From Paraburkholderia bryophila (GTDB taxonomy: Bacteria; Pseudomonadota; Gammaproteobacteria; Burkholderiales; Burkholderiaceae): 53,094 nucleotides of DNA. The stretch covers positions 1-53,094 of the forward strand of contig NZ_QLTK01000042.1 of the NCBI RefSeq assembly GCF_003269035.1. Direction: 5' to 3'. Shown piece by piece: positions 9,027-18,187 of this stretch (position 1 is its first letter; the number at the start of each line of letters is the position of its first letter). The notes under the pieces are model-generated. The model worked only from the letters and a program-made list of their open reading frames with translations. It did no database searches and had not been told where the DNA came from. The translations under genes were made by a program, and so were the position numbers.

Positions 9027-9856
9027 GCGCGCGCTCCGGCTAGCGGTTCGGTTTTAGGTTCGGTTTTAGATGCAGCCGCATCGAACTGCGCATCGCGTTT
9101 CTCGACGAAGGCCGAACGCGCCTCGGCCGAATCGTTCGTCATATACGCCTGCAGCGTGAAGCCCTGTTCCCAGCGGTATTTGTCTTCGAGGTCGCCGTCT
9201 TCCACGCCGTTCAGCGCCTCTTTCGCGAGTTGCAGCATCGCGGGACTCTTGGCGGCGATCTTGCGCGCCAAGTCGAGCGCCGCGTCGCGCAACTGCTCGC
9301 GCGGCACGACGCGTTCCACCGCGCCGAGGCGATAGGCGTCGGCGGCGTCGACCATGTCGCCGGTGAAATACATTGCGCGCACTTTCTGCACGCCGAACAT
9401 GCGCTGCAAATGCGCGCCGCCGCCCATCGCGCCGCGATCGATTTCCGGCACGCCGAAACGCGCGCAGTCGGACGCGACGATCACGTCCGCCGCGCCGCAG
9501 ATACCGATGCCGCCGCCCAGCACGAAGCCGTGCACGGCGACGATCACCGGCTTCGGATTGCGGTGCACGGCGCGAAAGGTCGCGTAATTGCCGGCGTTGA
9601 CCGCGACGATCCGCTCCGGATGCGCGGCCAGTTCCTTGATGTCGACGCCCGCGCAAAAGCCGCGTCCCGCGCCGCGCAGCACGATCACGTGCACGCTGTC
9701 GTCGCGGCCGAGCGCGTCGATCGCATCGGCCAGCGCCTGCCAGCCGCGCGTGTCGAGCGCATTGACCGGCGGCTGATCGATCACCAGCTCGCCGATACCG
9801 CCTTCGCGTTCAAGCCTGAACGGCAGCGAGCGGACGCTGTCGAGGGGTTCTGTCAT
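9023..9856 (-). CDS. echA20: crotonase-family ring D hydrolase EchA20-like
   Basis: The 277-residue crotonase-fold protein has the oxyanion segments GRGFCAGVDIKELAA (about 70-84) and GFVLGGGIGICGAADVIVASD (near 118-138). The sequence around PPVNAL, AGVDIKE and ATHL/GAHL-type residues resembles EchA20, which in the HIP pathway hydrolyses HIEC-CoA to open ring D. It lies between ipdC and fadE31, the expected neighbourhood. The ATG at 9856 has GGAG 4-7 bases upstream. A longer reading frame starting near 10192 lies inside ipdC and is rejected. The C-terminus carries a short repetitive SKTEPKTEP tail. Confidence 0.82.
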   Translation of the reverse strand: MTEPLDSVRSLPFRLEREGGIGELVIDQPPVNALDTRGWQALADAIDALGRDDSVHVIVLRGAGRGFCAGVDIKELAAHPERIVAVNAGNYATFRAVHRNPKPVIVAVHGFVLGGGIGICGAADVIVASDCARFGVPEIDRGAMGGGAHLQRMFGVQKVRAMYFTGDMVDAADAYRLGAVERVVPREQLRDAALDLARKIAAKSPAMLQLAKEALNGVEDGDLEDKYRWEQGFTLQAYMTNDSAEARSAFVEKRDAQFDAAASKTEPKTEPLAGARA

Positions 9857-9897
9857 GGTCTCCGTCCTGGTGAATGATGTCTGTAGACGCGGCCGGC

Positions 9898-10980
9898 TCA
9901 CGCGTGAACCGGAATGCCGCGCATTGCGGCAAGTGTGTCGAGCCGCGCCGAGGCTTCGTCGACAATGCGTGCGATCACGCTGTCGCATGACTCGAGCGAG
10001 CCGATCATCGCGGCCACCTGGCCGCTCGGCAGCACGCCGTCGTCCGGCTCGCCGTCGACGATCGCGCGCTGGATCAGAAACGGCGCGTTCGCGGCCATCA
10101 GCGTCTGGCTCGCGGTGTAGCTGTGCTCGCGCAACGCCTTGAAACCGAGCGACGCCATTTGCGCGACACTCATGCCGCTCTGGCGACGCCACGCTTCGGC
10201 GGTGCGCAGCGCGAACAGCGTGCGGCGCAACGGCCCGAATGCTTCGAGACGCAGCAGGTAGGGGTTGTCGATCATGCGTTGCGGCAAGCCGTCGAGCGCG
10301 GCCGAGACGCGAATGCGCGCGGGGTCGTCGACGGCCACGTAGCGTTCGAGCGTCGTGCGCGGCACTGGCGATTCCTCGGTCATCAGAAAGCGCGTGCCCA
10401 TTGCGATACCGGCCGCGCCGTACCCGAGCGCGGCGGCGAGGCCGCGTCCGTCGAAAAAACCGCCTGCGGCGATCACCGGTACGTTGACGGCGTCGAGCAC
10501 ACGCGGCAGCAGCAGCGTGGTGGGTATCGAGCCGGTGTGACCGCCGCCTTCGGCGCCTTGTACGGTGACTGCGTCAGCGCCGAGTTCCACCGCTTTCTGC
10601 GCGTGTTTCGGCGCGCCGACGGTGGGAATGCACATCACGCCCGCGTCCTTGAAACGGCGGATCGTCTTCGCGTCAGGTCCACGGCCATAGCTCACGGCGC
10701 GCAGCTTGTGTTTGATCGCCAGATCGACGACTTGCGCCGCGTTCGGCTGGAACATGTGGAAGTTGATGCCGAACGGCTGGTCCGTCAGTGCCTTCACCCG
10801 CAGAATCTCCGCTTCCACGCGTTCGGCTTCGAGCGTCGCGCCGGCGAGAAAACCGAAGCCGCCCGCGTTGCAGGTGGCCGCGACGAGCCGCGCGTCGGCG
10901 ACCCAACCCATTGCCGTTTGCACGATCGGATAGCGGCAGCCGAGCAGGTCGCACAGCGGCGTGTGCAGCGCGGCGGTCAT
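9898..10980 (-). CDS. ipdC: IpdC-like flavin-dependent oxidoreductase (NMO/2-nitropropane dioxygenase fold)
   Basis: The 360-residue TIM-barrel flavoprotein has PIVQTAMGWVAD (about 16-27), GAEGGGHTGS (about 137-146), IAAGGFFDGRGLAAAL and GYGAAGIAMGTRFL. It would be annotated generically as nitronate monooxygenase, but the sequence and its position beside ipdA/ipdB and echA20 match IpdC, which acts on a CoA-linked intermediate of steroid ring C/D breakdown. The ATG at 10980 overlaps the stop of the preceding enoyl-CoA hydratase gene (ATGA). Confidence 0.85.
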   Translation of the reverse strand: MTAALHTPLCDLLGCRYPIVQTAMGWVADARLVAATCNAGGFGFLAGATLEAERVEAEILRVKALTDQPFGINFHMFQPNAAQVVDLAIKHKLRAVSYGRGPDAKTIRRFKDAGVMCIPTVGAPKHAQKAVELGADAVTVQGAEGGGHTGSIPTTLLLPRVLDAVNVPVIAAGGFFDGRGLAAALGYGAAGIAMGTRFLMTEESPVPRTTLERYVAVDDPARIRVSAALDGLPQRMIDNPYLLRLEAFGPLRRTLFALRTAEAWRRQSGMSVAQMASLGFKALREHSYTASQTLMAANAPFLIQRAIVDGEPDDGVLPSGQVAAMIGSLESCDSVIARIVDEASARLDTLAAMRGIPVHA

Positions 10981-11876
10981 GCGGCTTCTCCGTTTGCGGC
11001 CGCGTCCGGGCGTTGGGACTCCGCCATCTTGCGGGCGTCGTAACCGCCCAGCTTGTCGCCGCTCACCAGTTCGTTGTGAGCATGTGCGAAGTGATGCCAG
11101 GCAAAGGCCGCGTCCATGGCCGCGCGCTTGCCCTGCAATTCCTCGACGTGATTCACCGCCTGCTTGGTGAGCGTCAATCCGAGCCGCGGCATGCGCGCGA
11201 TCTTCGCGGCGATTTCCGTGGTGGTGTCCTGCAAACGTTCGCGCGGCACGACCCGGTTCACCATGCCCATCTGATACGCGCGCGCCGCATCCATCCGTTC
11301 ACCGAGGAACAGAAATTCCTTCGCGATGCGCGGATTCAACTCATACGCATGCGCAAAATATTCGACGCCAGGAATCCCCATGCGCACGACCGGATCGGAG
11401 AAGAACGCATCGTCGGACGCGACGATCAGATCGCAGACCCACGCCAGCATCAGACCACCCGCCACACACGCGCCCTGCACCATGGCAATGGTCGGCTTGG
11501 GCAGATCGCGCCAGCGGCGGCACATACCGAGATACACCTCCTGCTCGCGGGCATACAGAAACTCGCCGCCTTCCTTGCCGACATGGTCGTACCAGAGCGA
11601 GGTCCGCTCGAACGATTGATGAATGTCGCGGCCCGGCGTGCCGATGTCGTGCCCCGCCGAAAAGTGCTTGCCCGCGCCAGCCAGCACGATGACCTTGACG
11701 GCGTCGTCGTTGGACGCGCGTTTGAACGCGGCGTCGAGCGCGTACGTCATCTTCGAGTTCTGGGCGTTGTGATACTCGGGGCGGTTCATCGTGAGGGTCG
11801 CAATGCCCTCGCTCACGCGATAGCCGACAACTTCGTCGGCGGCGTCGGCTGCACCCGTGGATGGATTGATCGACAT
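10977..11876 (-). CDS. enoyl-CoA hydratase/isomerase family protein
   Basis: The 299-residue crotonase has AGAGKHFSAGHDIG (about 68-81) and GACVAGGLMLAWVCDLIVASDD (near 146-167). It contains the long insert with SFERTSLWYDHV seen in a subgroup of hydratases. It lies between ipdB and ipdC, so it probably acts on a ring C/D intermediate; the exact reaction cannot be assigned. I chose the ATG at 11876, which has GAGGG five bases upstream. A GTG at 11888 that overlaps the ipdB stop is an alternative. Confidence 0.8.
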   Translation of the reverse strand: MSINPSTGAADAADEVVGYRVSEGIATLTMNRPEYHNAQNSKMTYALDAAFKRASNDDAVKVIVLAGAGKHFSAGHDIGTPGRDIHQSFERTSLWYDHVGKEGGEFLYAREQEVYLGMCRRWRDLPKPTIAMVQGACVAGGLMLAWVCDLIVASDDAFFSDPVVRMGIPGVEYFAHAYELNPRIAKEFLFLGERMDAARAYQMGMVNRVVPRERLQDTTTEIAAKIARMPRLGLTLTKQAVNHVEELQGKRAAMDAAFAWHHFAHAHNELVSGDKLGGYDARKMAESQRPDAAANGEAA

Positions 11877-11884
11877 GACGTCCC

Positions 11885-12682
11885 TCACGCGCTGCGTGGC
11901 GCGGGGTTATTGCGCACGACGCTGGCGCGCAGGTTGTGGGGGTCGAGCGCGCGCACGATGCGCAGATCGTCCGCGGTGGGCGGCGGCGTCACCTGCATCT
12001 CGGGGTGCGCGAGCAGCGCGAAACCGGTCAGCTCCTGCACTTCGTCGAAGCTCACGCCGGGATGCAGCGAGCGCACCTGTACCGCGTGATCCGCACCGCC
12101 GAAGTCCATCACGCACAGATCGGTAATCACGCTGCGCAGATCGGTGAACGCACGCATGCCCGGAATTTCACGCGCGGGGTTGTAGCCCACGCTGCACACC
12201 ATGTCCACTTCCCCGGCCACGAACGTGCGCTTGCCATGTCCGCTGACGAAAAACGAATTCGCGTGATTGATGCTGTTGCCTGGAAAACCGCGCGCGCCGA
12301 GCAGTTGCGTTTTCGGGCGCGCGTAGTCGTCGCCGAGCCACGAGATGTTGGCCTGGCCGAAGCGATCGATCTGCGTCGGCATGACCAGCGCATGACGCCT
12401 GCCATGCCAGACGCAATCGAACACGCGCTCGTAGGTCATCAAGCCGCTTGCCTCGACGCGATAGCCCGCTTCACGCGGCCCGAGCGGCACGGGGCTTTCC
12501 ACCAGATACGCCTCGCCGTCGGTCAGCATCAGTCCGGCGTTATAGGCCAGACGCGCGAGACCCGCCGCGAGGCGCGGCCCCGTGCCGATGCCGGTGGCCA
12601 GCACTTCGCCGTCGTCGCGCCAGACTCGCGCAGCGGCGGCGATCATCAGTTCCGCAAGGGAATAATCGAGAGAGTCGCTCAT
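11885..12682 (-). CDS. ipdB: IpdB, beta subunit of COCHEA-CoA ring hydrolase
   Basis: The 265-residue protein of the CoA-transferase beta-subunit fold has LTDGEAYLVESP (about 48-59), the QIDRFGQANIS segment, RGFPGNSINHANSFFV and DFGGADHAVQVRSLHPGV. These match IpdB of the HIP pathway as I recall it. IpdAB looks like a class I CoA transferase but works as a hydrolase that opens the last steroid ring. The gene begins ten bases after the ipdA stop. The ATG at 12682 is preferred over one 14 codons upstream that would overlap ipdA. Confidence 0.88.
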   Translation of the reverse strand: MSDSLDYSLAELMIAAAARVWRDDGEVLATGIGTGPRLAAGLARLAYNAGLMLTDGEAYLVESPVPLGPREAGYRVEASGLMTYERVFDCVWHGRRHALVMPTQIDRFGQANISWLGDDYARPKTQLLGARGFPGNSINHANSFFVSGHGKRTFVAGEVDMVCSVGYNPAREIPGMRAFTDLRSVITDLCVMDFGGADHAVQVRSLHPGVSFDEVQELTGFALLAHPEMQVTPPPTADDLRIVRALDPHNLRASVVRNNPAPRSA

Positions 12683-12692
12683 TTGCGCTCCA

Positions 12693-13577
12693 TTACAGAA
12701 TCGGCAACGGCAAAGCCGCCACATGGGACCGGCCGCCTGCGCGTTGCAGATAGCCCGGTTCGTCGGCGCCCACTACATCGCGCAGATAAGCCGCGGTTTG
12801 CGCCGCATCTTCGGCGCTCGCGCAATACGTCTTCAGGTGCGGCAAATCCCAGCCGTAAGCCGGCGCGCACGAAGTAGGATGCGCACCGCACGGCGCCTGC
12901 ACCACGCCGGTCACGAGCGAACGCTCGAAGGTATTGCGGCGCGCGAGATCGAGGTCGCTGCTGGCGAGCGAATCGACTACGGTCTCGCTGCTGACGAAGC
13001 ATTTCGCCGCCGCCCGCGCGAACCATGCGTCGAAGAACGGATCCGGGCCGTCGATACGCGTGTTGCCCAGTTTGTCCGCCGCATTCACGTGCAGCAGCGC
13101 GGCGTCGAGTTCGAGCGCGGGCATGGCGAGCAGGGTCTCGCCGCCGTACGGCGACTGCACCGTGCGCAGATGCGGCGCGTGCTTCAGCAGATCGGTGCCG
13201 AGCCCGACCCGCGTGGGCAGAAACGGCAAACGCGCGGCGGCTGCACGCAGGCCGAGTTGCAGCAGGCCTTCGTCGAGTTCCAGCACGTCGATCGCGCCGG
13301 CTTCGCGAGCCCGGCGAAAATGCGGCTCGAGCGGAATCACGTCGAGCGAGACGAAACCGAACACCACCTTGCGCACCTTGCCCGCCGCGCACAGCAGTCC
13401 GACATCGGGTCCGCCGTACGCGACCACCGTCAGGTCCTTCAGATCCGAGCGGACGATTTCGCGCACCAGCGTCATCGGTTTGCGGCGCGGACCCCATCCG
13501 CCGATGCCGATCGTCATGCCGTCGGCGAGTTGCGCGACGACGTCGCGCGCGCTGAGTTGTTTGTCGAGAGTTTTCAT
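12693..13577 (-). CDS. ipdA: IpdA, alpha subunit of COCHEA-CoA ring hydrolase
   Basis: The 294-residue protein of the CoA-transferase alpha-subunit fold has DGMTIGIGGWGPRRKPM (about 19-35), VVAYGGPDVGLLCAAGKV (about 51-68), FGFVSLD, and ELDEGLLQLGL with a conserved glutamate. The order of motifs matches IpdA. Together with IpdB it is expected to hydrolyse the C-C bond of COCHEA-CoA during ring C opening. It starts six bases after the hsaC stop, so it shares the hsaC transcript. Confidence 0.88.
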   Translation of the reverse strand: MKTLDKQLSARDVVAQLADGMTIGIGGWGPRRKPMTLVREIVRSDLKDLTVVAYGGPDVGLLCAAGKVRKVVFGFVSLDVIPLEPHFRRAREAGAIDVLELDEGLLQLGLRAAAARLPFLPTRVGLGTDLLKHAPHLRTVQSPYGGETLLAMPALELDAALLHVNAADKLGNTRIDGPDPFFDAWFARAAAKCFVSSETVVDSLASSDLDLARRNTFERSLVTGVVQAPCGAHPTSCAPAYGWDLPHLKTYCASAEDAAQTAAYLRDVVGADEPGYLQRAGGRSHVAALPLPIL

Positions 13578-13583
13578 ATCGGT

Positions 13584-14480
13584 CTAGCGGAATCCCACGC
13601 TGAAGTCATGTCCCCACAAACTCACGCGGGTCGCTTCGTAGACGCTGTGCTGCGCCCAGTCGACCGTCAGTCCGCCGTAGCCGTACTCCAGATCGAAGCC
13701 GCCCGGCGTCTTCATGTAGAACGAGGTCATGTGGTCGTTGCAATGACGGCCGAGCGTGGCGGAAAGCTTCACGCCCTGCGCGGCGACGCGGTCGAGCGCG
13801 CGGCCCACCTCGTCCATGGAATCGACTTCGGCCATGACGTGAATGCAGCCCGACGGCACCGCCATCTCCATGATCGCGAGGCTGTGATGCCGCGCATTCT
13901 TGCAATGCAAAAAGTGGATACGCTTTTCGGGTTCGGCAGGGTCGTCGGTGAAGCGCACGCGGAAGATGTCCGAGAGCTCGAAGCCCATCACGTTGCGCAT
14001 GAACGAATCCGTGGCGTCGAACTGCGGGGCGGGCAGCACCGTATGGCCGAGACCCATCGCACCGGTGACGAAACCGGGCACCCCGAGCGGTGACGCGAAA
14101 CGGCGGAAATCGGCACGCATGCCCCAGAAAAACTCGTGCCGGTTGCCGGACGGATCGACACACCACACCATCGCCTGCACGCGGCGCAGCGCGACTTCGT
14201 CGGCGCTCGCGCGGACCGCTTCCACGCCACACAATTCGAGCGAGCGGATCGCATTGTCGAGCGCCGCGGCGTCGGCCAGTTCCCAGCCGGACGCGAAGTA
14301 GCGATCGGTATCGCCGGGCACGATCAGATAGCGGAAATCGCGCTCGTCCATCTTCAGATACAGCGCGCCGTTCGCGACGTTCTGCGTCTGCATGCCCAGC
14401 ACGTTGTCGGCGTAATCGCGCCATCTGTCGACCGTGGCCGACCGCACGACGACGTAGCCTAAAGCCCGCACTTCGATCAT
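13584..14480 (-). CDS. hsaC: extradiol dioxygenase HsaC/TesB (meta-cleavage of 3,4-DHSA)
   Basis: The 298-residue type I extradiol dioxygenase has two vicinal-oxygen-chelate repeats. Candidate iron ligands are His in MGLGHTVL (about 150), His in ARHHSLAI (about 215) and Glu in GGFDLEYG (about 270). The ending SLWGHDFSVG and SFYMKTPGGFD are hallmarks of the steroid enzyme HsaC/TesB, which cleaves the aromatised A ring of 3,4-DHSA. It is the first gene of the long HIP operon and has its own predicted regulated promoter at 14541-14561. TGGAGGAG lies close before the ATG. Confidence 0.92.
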   Translation of the reverse strand: MIEVRALGYVVVRSATVDRWRDYADNVLGMQTQNVANGALYLKMDERDFRYLIVPGDTDRYFASGWELADAAALDNAIRSLELCGVEAVRASADEVALRRVQAMVWCVDPSGNRHEFFWGMRADFRRFASPLGVPGFVTGAMGLGHTVLPAPQFDATDSFMRNVMGFELSDIFRVRFTDDPAEPEKRIHFLHCKNARHHSLAIMEMAVPSGCIHVMAEVDSMDEVGRALDRVAAQGVKLSATLGRHCNDHMTSFYMKTPGGFDLEYGYGGLTVDWAQHSVYEATRVSLWGHDFSVGFR

Positions 14481-14540
14481 CTCCGACTCCTCCAGAAGCT
14501 GTTGTTGTCAGGCTTATTCTGGCGCTGCGGGGGCGGGGTT

Positions 14541-14561
14541 ACATCGTCTGTTGGGACTAGC
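14541..14561 (-). promoter_or_regulatory. proposed steroid LuxR-box 1, upstream of hsaC
   Basis: Read toward hsaC the core is GTCC-CAAC-AGAC, flanked by GCTA on the left and GATG on the right. It matches five other boxes in the locus. The box overlaps the TAG stop of fadD3, so it makes a promoter at the 3' end of the upstream gene. A possible -10, AGAATA, lies at 14515-14520, 25 bases after the dyad, giving a predicted leader of about 28 bases before the hsaC ATG. Confidence 0.7.
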
Positions 14562-16242
14562 TTGCGGGGCTGTTTTCCGGGGTCTTGGCGTGGTTGACGG
14601 CGCGGGTTTCCGCGTTGGTTTTCGGATCGCTTCCAGCGTCGCTCCCTGCGTCATTTCCCGCCCCTTCGCGCAGACGGTACTTGAGCACCTTGCCCGCCGC
14701 ACTGACCGGCAAACGCTCGACCAGCGACAGAAAGCGCGGCACCTTGTAGTTCGCCATGTTCCTGCGCGCCCACCCGGTCAGTTCCTCGACGCTCGCGTGC
14801 TCGCCCGCGCGCAGCACGACGAACGCGTGCCCTACTTCGCCGAGCCGCTCGTCGGGTACGCCGATCAGCGCCACCTGCGCGACCGCCGGATGCCCGCTGA
14901 ACAGCCGCTCGATCTCCGCCGGATAGCAGTTGAAGCCGCCGACGATAAACATGTCCTTGATGCGATCCGTAATGCGTAGATAACCGTTGAGGTCGAGCGT
15001 GCCGAGGTCGCCGGTGTGCAGCCAGCCGTCGGCGTCAACGGTATCGGTCGCGTTGTCGCGCTGACCGAAATAGCCCTGCATCACGTTGTAGCCGCGAATC
15101 TGCACTTCGCCGGTTTCGCCCGTGGCGAGTGCTGCGCCGTTGCTATCGGCGATCCGTACTTCGACGCCCGGCATTGCACGGCCCGAGGTGTGCGCGACGG
15201 TTTCGGCGTCGTCGCCGCGCCGGCACAGCGTCGCGAATCCGCACGATTCCGTCAGGCCGTAGCCTGTCAGCACCATGTCGAAACCCAGTTGCGCGCGCAT
15301 CCTTTCGATCAGGCTCGGCGCAATGGCCGCAGCGCCGGTCACCGCCACCCTCAGCGACGACAGATCGCGCGCCGCCAGATCCGGCATGTCGAGCAACGCG
15401 TGATACAGCGTGGGCGGTCCCGGCAAAACCGACACCTTGTCGCGCACGATCCGTTCGAGCACGCGCTCCGGGTTGAACACCAGATGCGGCAAAATCGTCG
15501 CGCCGCTCGCCAGCGCCGCGAGCCAGCCGGCCTTGTAGCCGAACGCATGAAAGAACGGATTGACGATCAGATAGCGATCGCTGCCGCGCAGCGTCGCGAT
15601 CTGCGCCCAGTCGTGGACCGCGCGCAGATTCTGGCCGTGCGTGGTCATCACGCCTTTCGGGCGGCCCGTGGTGCCGGACGTGAACATGATGTCCATCAGC
15701 GTATCGGGGCGGACCGTCGCTTCGCGGCTGCGGAAGGTTTCCATCGAGGTACCGGCCGCGCGCAACAGGAACGCGTCCCAGCTTTCGTCGCGGCCGTGAT
15801 GCTTGCTGGCGCCGGGCTCCACGTCCCCGTCGAACACGACGATCCGCTCCAGCGACGCAGGACGGTGCGGCGCCAGCATCGCCGGATACGAATCGCCGAG
15901 GAAAGTACCGCAGCAGAACAGCAGCCGCGCGCCGCTGTCTTCCAGAATCGCCCCGGCTTCAAGGCCTTTCATGCGGGTGTTGATCGGCACCAGCGCCGCG
16001 CCCGCGCTATGAATCGCCAGCGCCGCGACGATCCATGACGCCACGTTCGGCGCCCAGATCGCTACGCGCTCGCCCGGCTGGATGCCGCAGCCGATCAGCG
16101 CGCGCGCCGCCGTGATGCGGGCGGCGTCGAGTTGCGCGTAGCTGAGGTTGCCCTGCGCGGTTTCGATGGCGGTGCGCGTGCCGTGGCGCGCGGCGCCGTG
16201 CGCGATCAACGCGGGCGTCGTCAGAATGTGGTTCAGCGTCAT
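14557..16242 (-). CDS. fadD3: HIP-CoA ligase FadD3-like
   Basis: The 561-residue AMP-forming acyl-CoA synthetase has the P-loop-like FTSGTTGRPKGVM (about 188-200), TGYGLTES near 328, GWLHTGDLG near 413 and the C-terminal catalytic lysine in AAGKVLKYRL near 520. Context with ipdABC and fadE30 makes it FadD3, which activates HIP after ring A/B removal. It is the last gene of the hsaA-kstD block, 66 bases after the reductase gene. Its Ala/Asp/Asn-rich C-terminal tail of about 35 residues (GNDAGSDAGSD) is beyond the normal family end. Confidence 0.85.
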   Translation of the reverse strand: MTLNHILTTPALIAHGAARHGTRTAIETAQGNLSYAQLDAARITAARALIGCGIQPGERVAIWAPNVASWIVAALAIHSAGAALVPINTRMKGLEAGAILEDSGARLLFCCGTFLGDSYPAMLAPHRPASLERIVVFDGDVEPGASKHHGRDESWDAFLLRAAGTSMETFRSREATVRPDTLMDIMFTSGTTGRPKGVMTTHGQNLRAVHDWAQIATLRGSDRYLIVNPFFHAFGYKAGWLAALASGATILPHLVFNPERVLERIVRDKVSVLPGPPTLYHALLDMPDLAARDLSSLRVAVTGAAAIAPSLIERMRAQLGFDMVLTGYGLTESCGFATLCRRGDDAETVAHTSGRAMPGVEVRIADSNGAALATGETGEVQIRGYNVMQGYFGQRDNATDTVDADGWLHTGDLGTLDLNGYLRITDRIKDMFIVGGFNCYPAEIERLFSGHPAVAQVALIGVPDERLGEVGHAFVVLRAGEHASVEELTGWARRNMANYKVPRFLSLVERLPVSAAGKVLKYRLREGAGNDAGSDAGSDPKTNAETRAVNHAKTPENSPAS

Positions 16243-16308
16243 GATGAATTCGATGAAAAGGGTTTGCGGCGCACGTACGCACGAATGACGCGCCCGCGCG
16301 CCGCGAAC

Positions 16309-17391
16309 CTAGTCGGGGAAAGCCACGCGCAGCGTCGCGCTGGCAGGGGTCGCGCTGCACGCGAGGGTCCAGCCGTCGGCGAGATCGCCTGCGTCGAGCA
16401 CGTGGTTCGCGTTCAGGGTCACGCTGCCTGCCACCACCCGGCACATGCAGGCGCCGCACAAGCCGCTGCGGCATGAGTTCGGCGCGGGCACATCGGCGCG
16501 TAGCATCGCGTCGAGCAGGGTTTCGCCGGGCTCGCTGGTGAGATGGAAGGTGGCGCCGTCGAGTTGGGTTTCGATGGCAGCGGTGACGGTGGTGACAACG
16601 GTAGCGGCGACGGCAGGCGGCCCGATCGCGTGGGTGGCAGCACCGGGTTCGCCGTTGCCGCCACGCTCGCCTGCCGGCAGATCCGGCAGCGAAACAAACC
16701 GCTCCACATGCACCTTCGCACGCGGCAAGCCGAGCGCCAGCATCGCCGCCAACGCGTTCTCCATGAACAGCGCCGGTCCGCAGATAAAGCAATCCTGCTG
16801 GCTCCACGGCCGCGCCAGTTCTTCCAGATGACGCTGTTGTGGAATGCCCTGCACGCTATCGAGCCAGTGAATCACGCGCAAACGCCCCGCGTGCCGCTGC
16901 CCGAGTTGCCGCAGTTCATCGGCGAAAATCACCGACTGCGCGTCGCGGTTCGCATAGATCAGCGTCAGCATGCCGCGTCCATTCACCAGCGCCGATTTCA
17001 GAATGGACAGCACCGGCGTGATACCGCTGCCGCCGGCGAACAACAGCAGATCGCCGTCGAGCGAGCGCGGCGTGAAGACGCCCGCCGGCGCCATCACATC
17101 GAGCTCGTCGCCTGGCTGCACGCTGTCGCACATCCAGTTCGACACGCGGCCGTCGCGCACCCGCTTGATGGTGATCTTCGGCGCGAGGTCGATACCCGGC
17201 GCGCTCGACAGCGAATAACAACGCTGCAGGGTCGCCTCGGCGCACGGCACCTTCAGCGTCAGAAACTGCCCCGGGCGATAGCTGAACGCCTCGCGCAGCG
17301 CCTGCGGCAGGTCGAACACGAAAGAGCGCGCGTCGGCGCTCTCCGCGATCACGTCCGCCACTTTGAGCCGGTGAAAACGCGCATCAGCCAT
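16309..17391 (-). CDS. kshB: KshB-like ferredoxin reductase (FAD, NAD, 2Fe-2S)
   Basis: The 360-residue protein has three domains in order: FAD-binding (RCYSLSSAP about 57-65), NAD-binding (GGSGITPVLS near 119 and ICGPALFME) and a C-terminal plant-type 2Fe-2S domain with cysteines in SCRSGLCGACMC and a fourth in LACSA. This is the build of KshB/PaaE-type reductases. In this setting it most probably passes electrons to the 9alpha-hydroxylase oxygenase KshA, which is not encoded in the window. A Gly/Ala/Thr/Val-rich linker (residues about 243-270) separates the flavin and iron-sulfur parts. Confidence 0.82.
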   Translation of the reverse strand: MADARFHRLKVADVIAESADARSFVFDLPQALREAFSYRPGQFLTLKVPCAEATLQRCYSLSSAPGIDLAPKITIKRVRDGRVSNWMCDSVQPGDELDVMAPAGVFTPRSLDGDLLLFAGGSGITPVLSILKSALVNGRGMLTLIYANRDAQSVIFADELRQLGQRHAGRLRVIHWLDSVQGIPQQRHLEELARPWSQQDCFICGPALFMENALAAMLALGLPRAKVHVERFVSLPDLPAGERGGNGEPGAATHAIGPPAVAATVVTTVTAAIETQLDGATFHLTSEPGETLLDAMLRADVPAPNSCRSGLCGACMCRVVAGSVTLNANHVLDAGDLADGWTLACSATPASATLRVAFPD

Positions 17392-17402
17392 GACGGGCGA
17401 AC

Positions 17403-18167
17403 TCAGGCCACGCCCATGATCAGCTGCGCGTTATCGATCCGATACTCGCTGCCGTTGATGAAGCGCGATTCGTCCGAAGCGAGGAACAGCACCAGATTCG
17501 CGATGTCTTCCGGCAGGCACATGCGCGCCTGCGGATCGATGGATTGCGTCAGCGCGTCGCGCGTGCCTTCCGCCGAACCGAAGAACGGCGCGGTCATCGG
17601 CGTGAGAATGCCGTCGGGGTGGATCGTGTTGCAGCGCACCTTGTAGCCCTGGGTCTTGCAATGCGCGGCGATCGCACGCGTCATCGCGGTAACCGCGCCC
17701 TTGCTCGCCGAATACGCGCAGAACGCGCCGAGGCCGCCCAACGCCGCGACCGAAGACATATTGACGATCGAGCCGCCCTTCTCCTTCATCGCCTTCACCG
17801 CCGCGCGGCAGCCGAGAAAATAACCTTCGGCGTTGATGCGCAGCACGTTCTGCCACTGTTCGAGCGTGGTGTCTTCAATGCTGCCGAGCAACAGCACGGC
17901 GGCGTTGTTGACCAGCACGTCCGGCGTGCCGAAGTTCGTTTGCGCGGCGCCGAACACGTCGTTCCAGCCCGCTTCCGAGGTGATGTCGTGGCGCACGAAA
18001 CGCGCCGCGTCGCCGATTTCCGCCGCCACCGCACGGCCCGCTTCTTCGTTGACGTCGGTCAGCACGACCCGCGCGCCTTCACGCGCGAACAGCAGCGCGT
18101 CCTGTTTGCCGACGCCGCTCGCCGCACCCGTCACGACGGCGATCTTGCCTTTGAGTCTGTCTCCCAT
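17403..18167 (-). CDS. SDR, 3beta/17beta-hydroxysteroid dehydrogenase-like
   Basis: The 254-residue classical SDR has TGAASGVGKQDALLFA (about 14-29), VNNAAVLLLG near 86, serine in NMSSVAALGG and YSASKGAVTAMTRA near 152. DVNEEAGRAVAAEIG, FVRHDITSEAGW and the ending region LFLASDESRFINGSE resemble the Comamonas testosteroni 3beta/17beta-hydroxysteroid dehydrogenase. It probably oxidises steroid hydroxyls before the Delta1 step. It sits between the Delta4-dehydrogenase-like flavoprotein and kshB, 11-20 bases from each. Confidence 0.82.
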   Translation of the reverse strand: MGDRLKGKIAVVTGAASGVGKQDALLFAREGARVVLTDVNEEAGRAVAAEIGDAARFVRHDITSEAGWNDVFGAAQTNFGTPDVLVNNAAVLLLGSIEDTTLEQWQNVLRINAEGYFLGCRAAVKAMKEKGGSIVNMSSVAALGGLGAFCAYSASKGAVTAMTRAIAAHCKTQGYKVRCNTIHPDGILTPMTAPFFGSAEGTRDALTQSIDPQARMCLPEDIANLVLFLASDESRFINGSEYRIDNAQLIMGVA

Positions 18168-18187
18168 CTTCGTGCTCTCTTTCAGTG

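Noticed and set aside
9857..10192. N-terminal extension of the EchA20 frame
   Set aside because: It lies inside ipdC, has no crotonase similarity, and a good ribosome site precedes the ATG at 9856.
16266..16304. 7-base inverted repeat GCGGCGC/GCGCCGC between the kshB-like gene and fadD3
   Set aside because: It has a 25-base loop, no U-run and lies in very GC-rich DNA, so it is probably chance.
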